7,370 nt of DNA from JBEIDK01 sp040383485 (lineage in GTDB: Bacteria; Bacteroidota; Bacteroidia; UBA4408): contig JBEIDK010000155.1 in the NCBI GenBank assembly GCA_040383485.1, positions 1-7,370 of the forward strand. The letters run 5' to 3'. Both the position numbers and the translations under genes were made by a program. Positions within the stretch are counted from its first letter, which is position 1, and each line of letters opens with the position of its first letter. Below the pieces are notes generated by a model. That model had not been told where the DNA came from, made no database searches, and worked only from the letters and a program-made list of their open reading frames with translations. This document shows positions 6,081 through 7,370 of the stretch, one piece after another.

Positions 6081-6111
6081 CGCAACCCGAAAAGCCGATG
6101 AAGAAGTAGGG
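6081..6111 (+). repeat. 31-nt dispersed repeat, copy 3
   Basis: The third copy has the identical 18-nt core, TG as the variable pair and AAGAAGTAGGG, and like copy 1 it is preceded by CGG (6078-6080). It runs directly into the palindrome cluster beginning at 6111. All three copies share one orientation. Confidence 0.85.
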
Positions 6112-6159
6112 GATTTGTGCATTGAAAATGCACTTTTAAAGAATCCGGATTGCAAATCC
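6111..6159. repeat. Palindrome cluster, REP-like
   Basis: A perfect hairpin GTGCATT-GAA-AATGCAC (6117-6133) is followed by the 10-bp palindrome AATCCGGATT (6142-6151) and by GGATT-GCA-AATCC (6147-6159). The outer hexamers GGATTT (6111-6116) and AAATCC (6154-6159) can also pair around the first hairpin. Compact palindromes of this kind resemble dispersed intergenic elements of the REP type; this is inference, as only one copy is in the window. The rest of the 6160-6275 spacer shows a G-run (6168-6173) and a doubled ATTTAAAT (6185-6192, 6196-6203), but no gene. Confidence 0.7.
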
Positions 6160-6275
6160 TGACTATTGGGGGGTTGGTTTGAACATTTAAATCGTATTTA
6201 AATAGTTAAAGTGTATTGTAAAAAATTATTTTAGACTTTTAGAACAAAAAGAGAATTAATTAAAAAATAAAAAGT

Positions 6276-7370
6276 ATGAAGAAGATTATGTTTTTAATAA
6301 CATTAGTTGCAAATGGTATTGCCTTTGGGCAAAATAAAATTAATCTGGATTTTAAAAAGCTACTAGAGAATCCACTTATTTATAGTTCGTCTGTTTTGAA
6401 AGAAATAAATGAATATGATATTCCATTACTAGATAGTTTAAGAAAATCATTATTAAAAGGCGAAAATGCGCTATTTATTGATAGAGGTGATTATGATGGC
6501 ACTATGGTAAAGTTTAATAAAAAAGCAGTAAAACAAAGAGGAGAAAAATTTGTAAAAAGAATTAGAAAAGATGGTTTAGCTGGAAGAATAAAAGTTCACG
6601 TGGAGGGAGACTCATGGTTTAACTTTCCAATTACTCTAAAAAGTGATATTTCAAAAATTTTGGGTAAAACTAGAAATACTTCATTGCTAGTATCTAACTC
6701 CGCTTTTGGAGGTGATTTGCTTACGAATATGATGTATGAGCATACTTATTTGGATTCTTTAAAAAAATTTAAACCAGAAACTTTTATAATTAGTGGTGGA
6801 GGAAATGACCTTATTGGTAATGGAAATATTAATTATTGTATAATATATCCAGTTAAAAATTCTTTTAAAGGTAATATTAATTTACAATATATATATAGTA
6901 GAGGTAAAGAAAGAGACTTTACTCAAAACAGAACTTTAAAAGTTGCCCTAGAAAACCAAGATTTATCAAAATTAAAATCAAACTTTTCAAGCAATTTAGA
7001 GCAGTTGGCTTACTTAGATGAGGTTGCCGAAGGTTCAAAATTTTTAACCAAAGAATTTTTTAATTCAATACAATATTTAGAAGTTTTCTATAGAGTCATG
7101 TTTGCGGAACTTAAGAAAACTCCAGAAATTGCAGATATGCAAATCTTAACTCAAGGCTATGATAATGTTGTACCATCGGATAAAAAAGTTAGAGGCCCTA
7201 ATCCTATAAGATGGGCAGTTAACTTTTTCACTGGGACAGGCAAATGGTTGTATTTCCCAATGAGAACCAACGGAATTGACAATCCGGATAATCAGAAAAA
7301 AATTATGAAAGCAATGATTTTTTACTTCAATGAAATGGTACTTGACCTTACCTATGAAAAAGATTCGAAA
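6276..7370 (+). CDS. Exported SGNH/GDSL-hydrolase-like protein, 3' end outside window
   Basis: The frame opens at ATG 6276 and runs 365 codons to the window end without a stop. The first 18 residues are a signal peptide (MKKIMFLITLVANGIAFG) with a likely signal peptidase I cut before Q19; there is no lipobox cysteine, so the product is probably periplasmic or secreted. The SGNH pattern is present: block I VEGDSWFNFP with nucleophile S113, a glycine-rich block II around SNSAFGGDLL (G145/G146), and block III SGGGNDLIGNG with N177. A later GYD (294-296) fits a group of uncharacterised SGNH proteins with GDSWF, GGGND and GYD motifs. The catalytic His (DxxH) of block V is not seen and should lie past the window. 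It is probably an esterase or acyl hydrolase; substrate unknown. An A-rich leader precedes the start. Confidence 0.85.
   Translation, partial: MKKIMFLITLVANGIAFGQNKINLDFKKLLENPLIYSSSVLKEINEYDIPLLDSLRKSLLKGENALFIDRGDYDGTMVKFNKKAVKQRGEKFVKRIRKDGLAGRIKVHVEGDSWFNFPITLKSDISKILGKTRNTSLLVSNSAFGGDLLTNMMYEHTYLDSLKKFKPETFIISGGGNDLIGNGNINYCIIYPVKNSFKGNINLQYIYSRGKERDFTQNRTLKVALENQDLSKLKSNFSSNLEQLAYLDEVAEGSKFLTKEFFNSIQYLEVFYRVMFAELKKTPEIADMQILTQGYDNVVPSDKKVRGPNPIRWAVNFFTGTGKWLYFPMRTNGIDNPDNQKKIMKAMIFYFNEMVLDLTYEKDSK

Noticed and set aside
5010..6111. CRISPR array from the recurring 31-nt units
   Set aside because: Copies are separated by a whole gene or by 7-nt repeats, not by unique spacers of uniform length, and no cas gene is present.
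5249..6113. Integron cassette with attC sites
   Set aside because: The repeats lack the GTTRRRY core and R''/L'' box layout of attC, and no tyrosine integrase is present.

Overview
The window looks like chromosomal DNA from a Bacteroidota bacterium, perhaps a Chitinophagales or Sphingobacteriales relative. The evidence is strongly AT-rich sequence, A-rich leaders without clear Shine-Dalgarno sites, at least one good match to the Bacteroidota promoter pattern (TTTG, about 19-21 nt, TAnnTTTG), and gene types typical of that phylum. No exact taxon can be named from the sequence alone.

The left part (1-3739) is ordinary chromosome. It opens with the 3' end of a penicillin-binding protein 2 gene (mrdA) carrying an unusual lysine-rich tail made of three 26-residue repeats. 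Convergent with it is a minus-strand block. Read in its own direction, this block encodes a seven-helix membrane protein, a one-helix HisKA_3 sensor kinase that overlaps it by 43 nt, a NarL/LuxR-type response regulator, and a DUF2461 protein. The first three form a compact signalling operon in which the membrane protein is a candidate sensor or kinase partner.

The middle part (3740-5011) holds a small four-cysteine protein of unknown function with a good promoter and a downstream hairpin. After it comes a 509-base region without a convincing protein gene. That region contains a near-perfect nested palindrome of two 19-bp arms and a possible small transcript ending at a rho-independent terminator. 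An 83-residue lysine/asparagine-rich small protein follows.

The right part (5012-7370) looks like accessory DNA. GC-richer short repeats and 7-nt GAATTWT repeats fill the gaps. A 222-residue two-helix membrane protein of unknown function sits between two copies of a 31-nt repeat, with a third copy further right beside a cluster of small palindromes. The window ends inside a gene for an exported SGNH/GDSL-type hydrolase-like protein with visible GDS and GGND motifs. No transposase, integrase, tRNA, rRNA or CRISPR array was seen.

The strongest leads for something undescribed are the repeat-bracketed membrane-protein gene, the nested palindrome with its adjacent possible small RNA, and the seven-helix protein fused by overlap to the kinase operon. 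All three are inferences that need comparative data.
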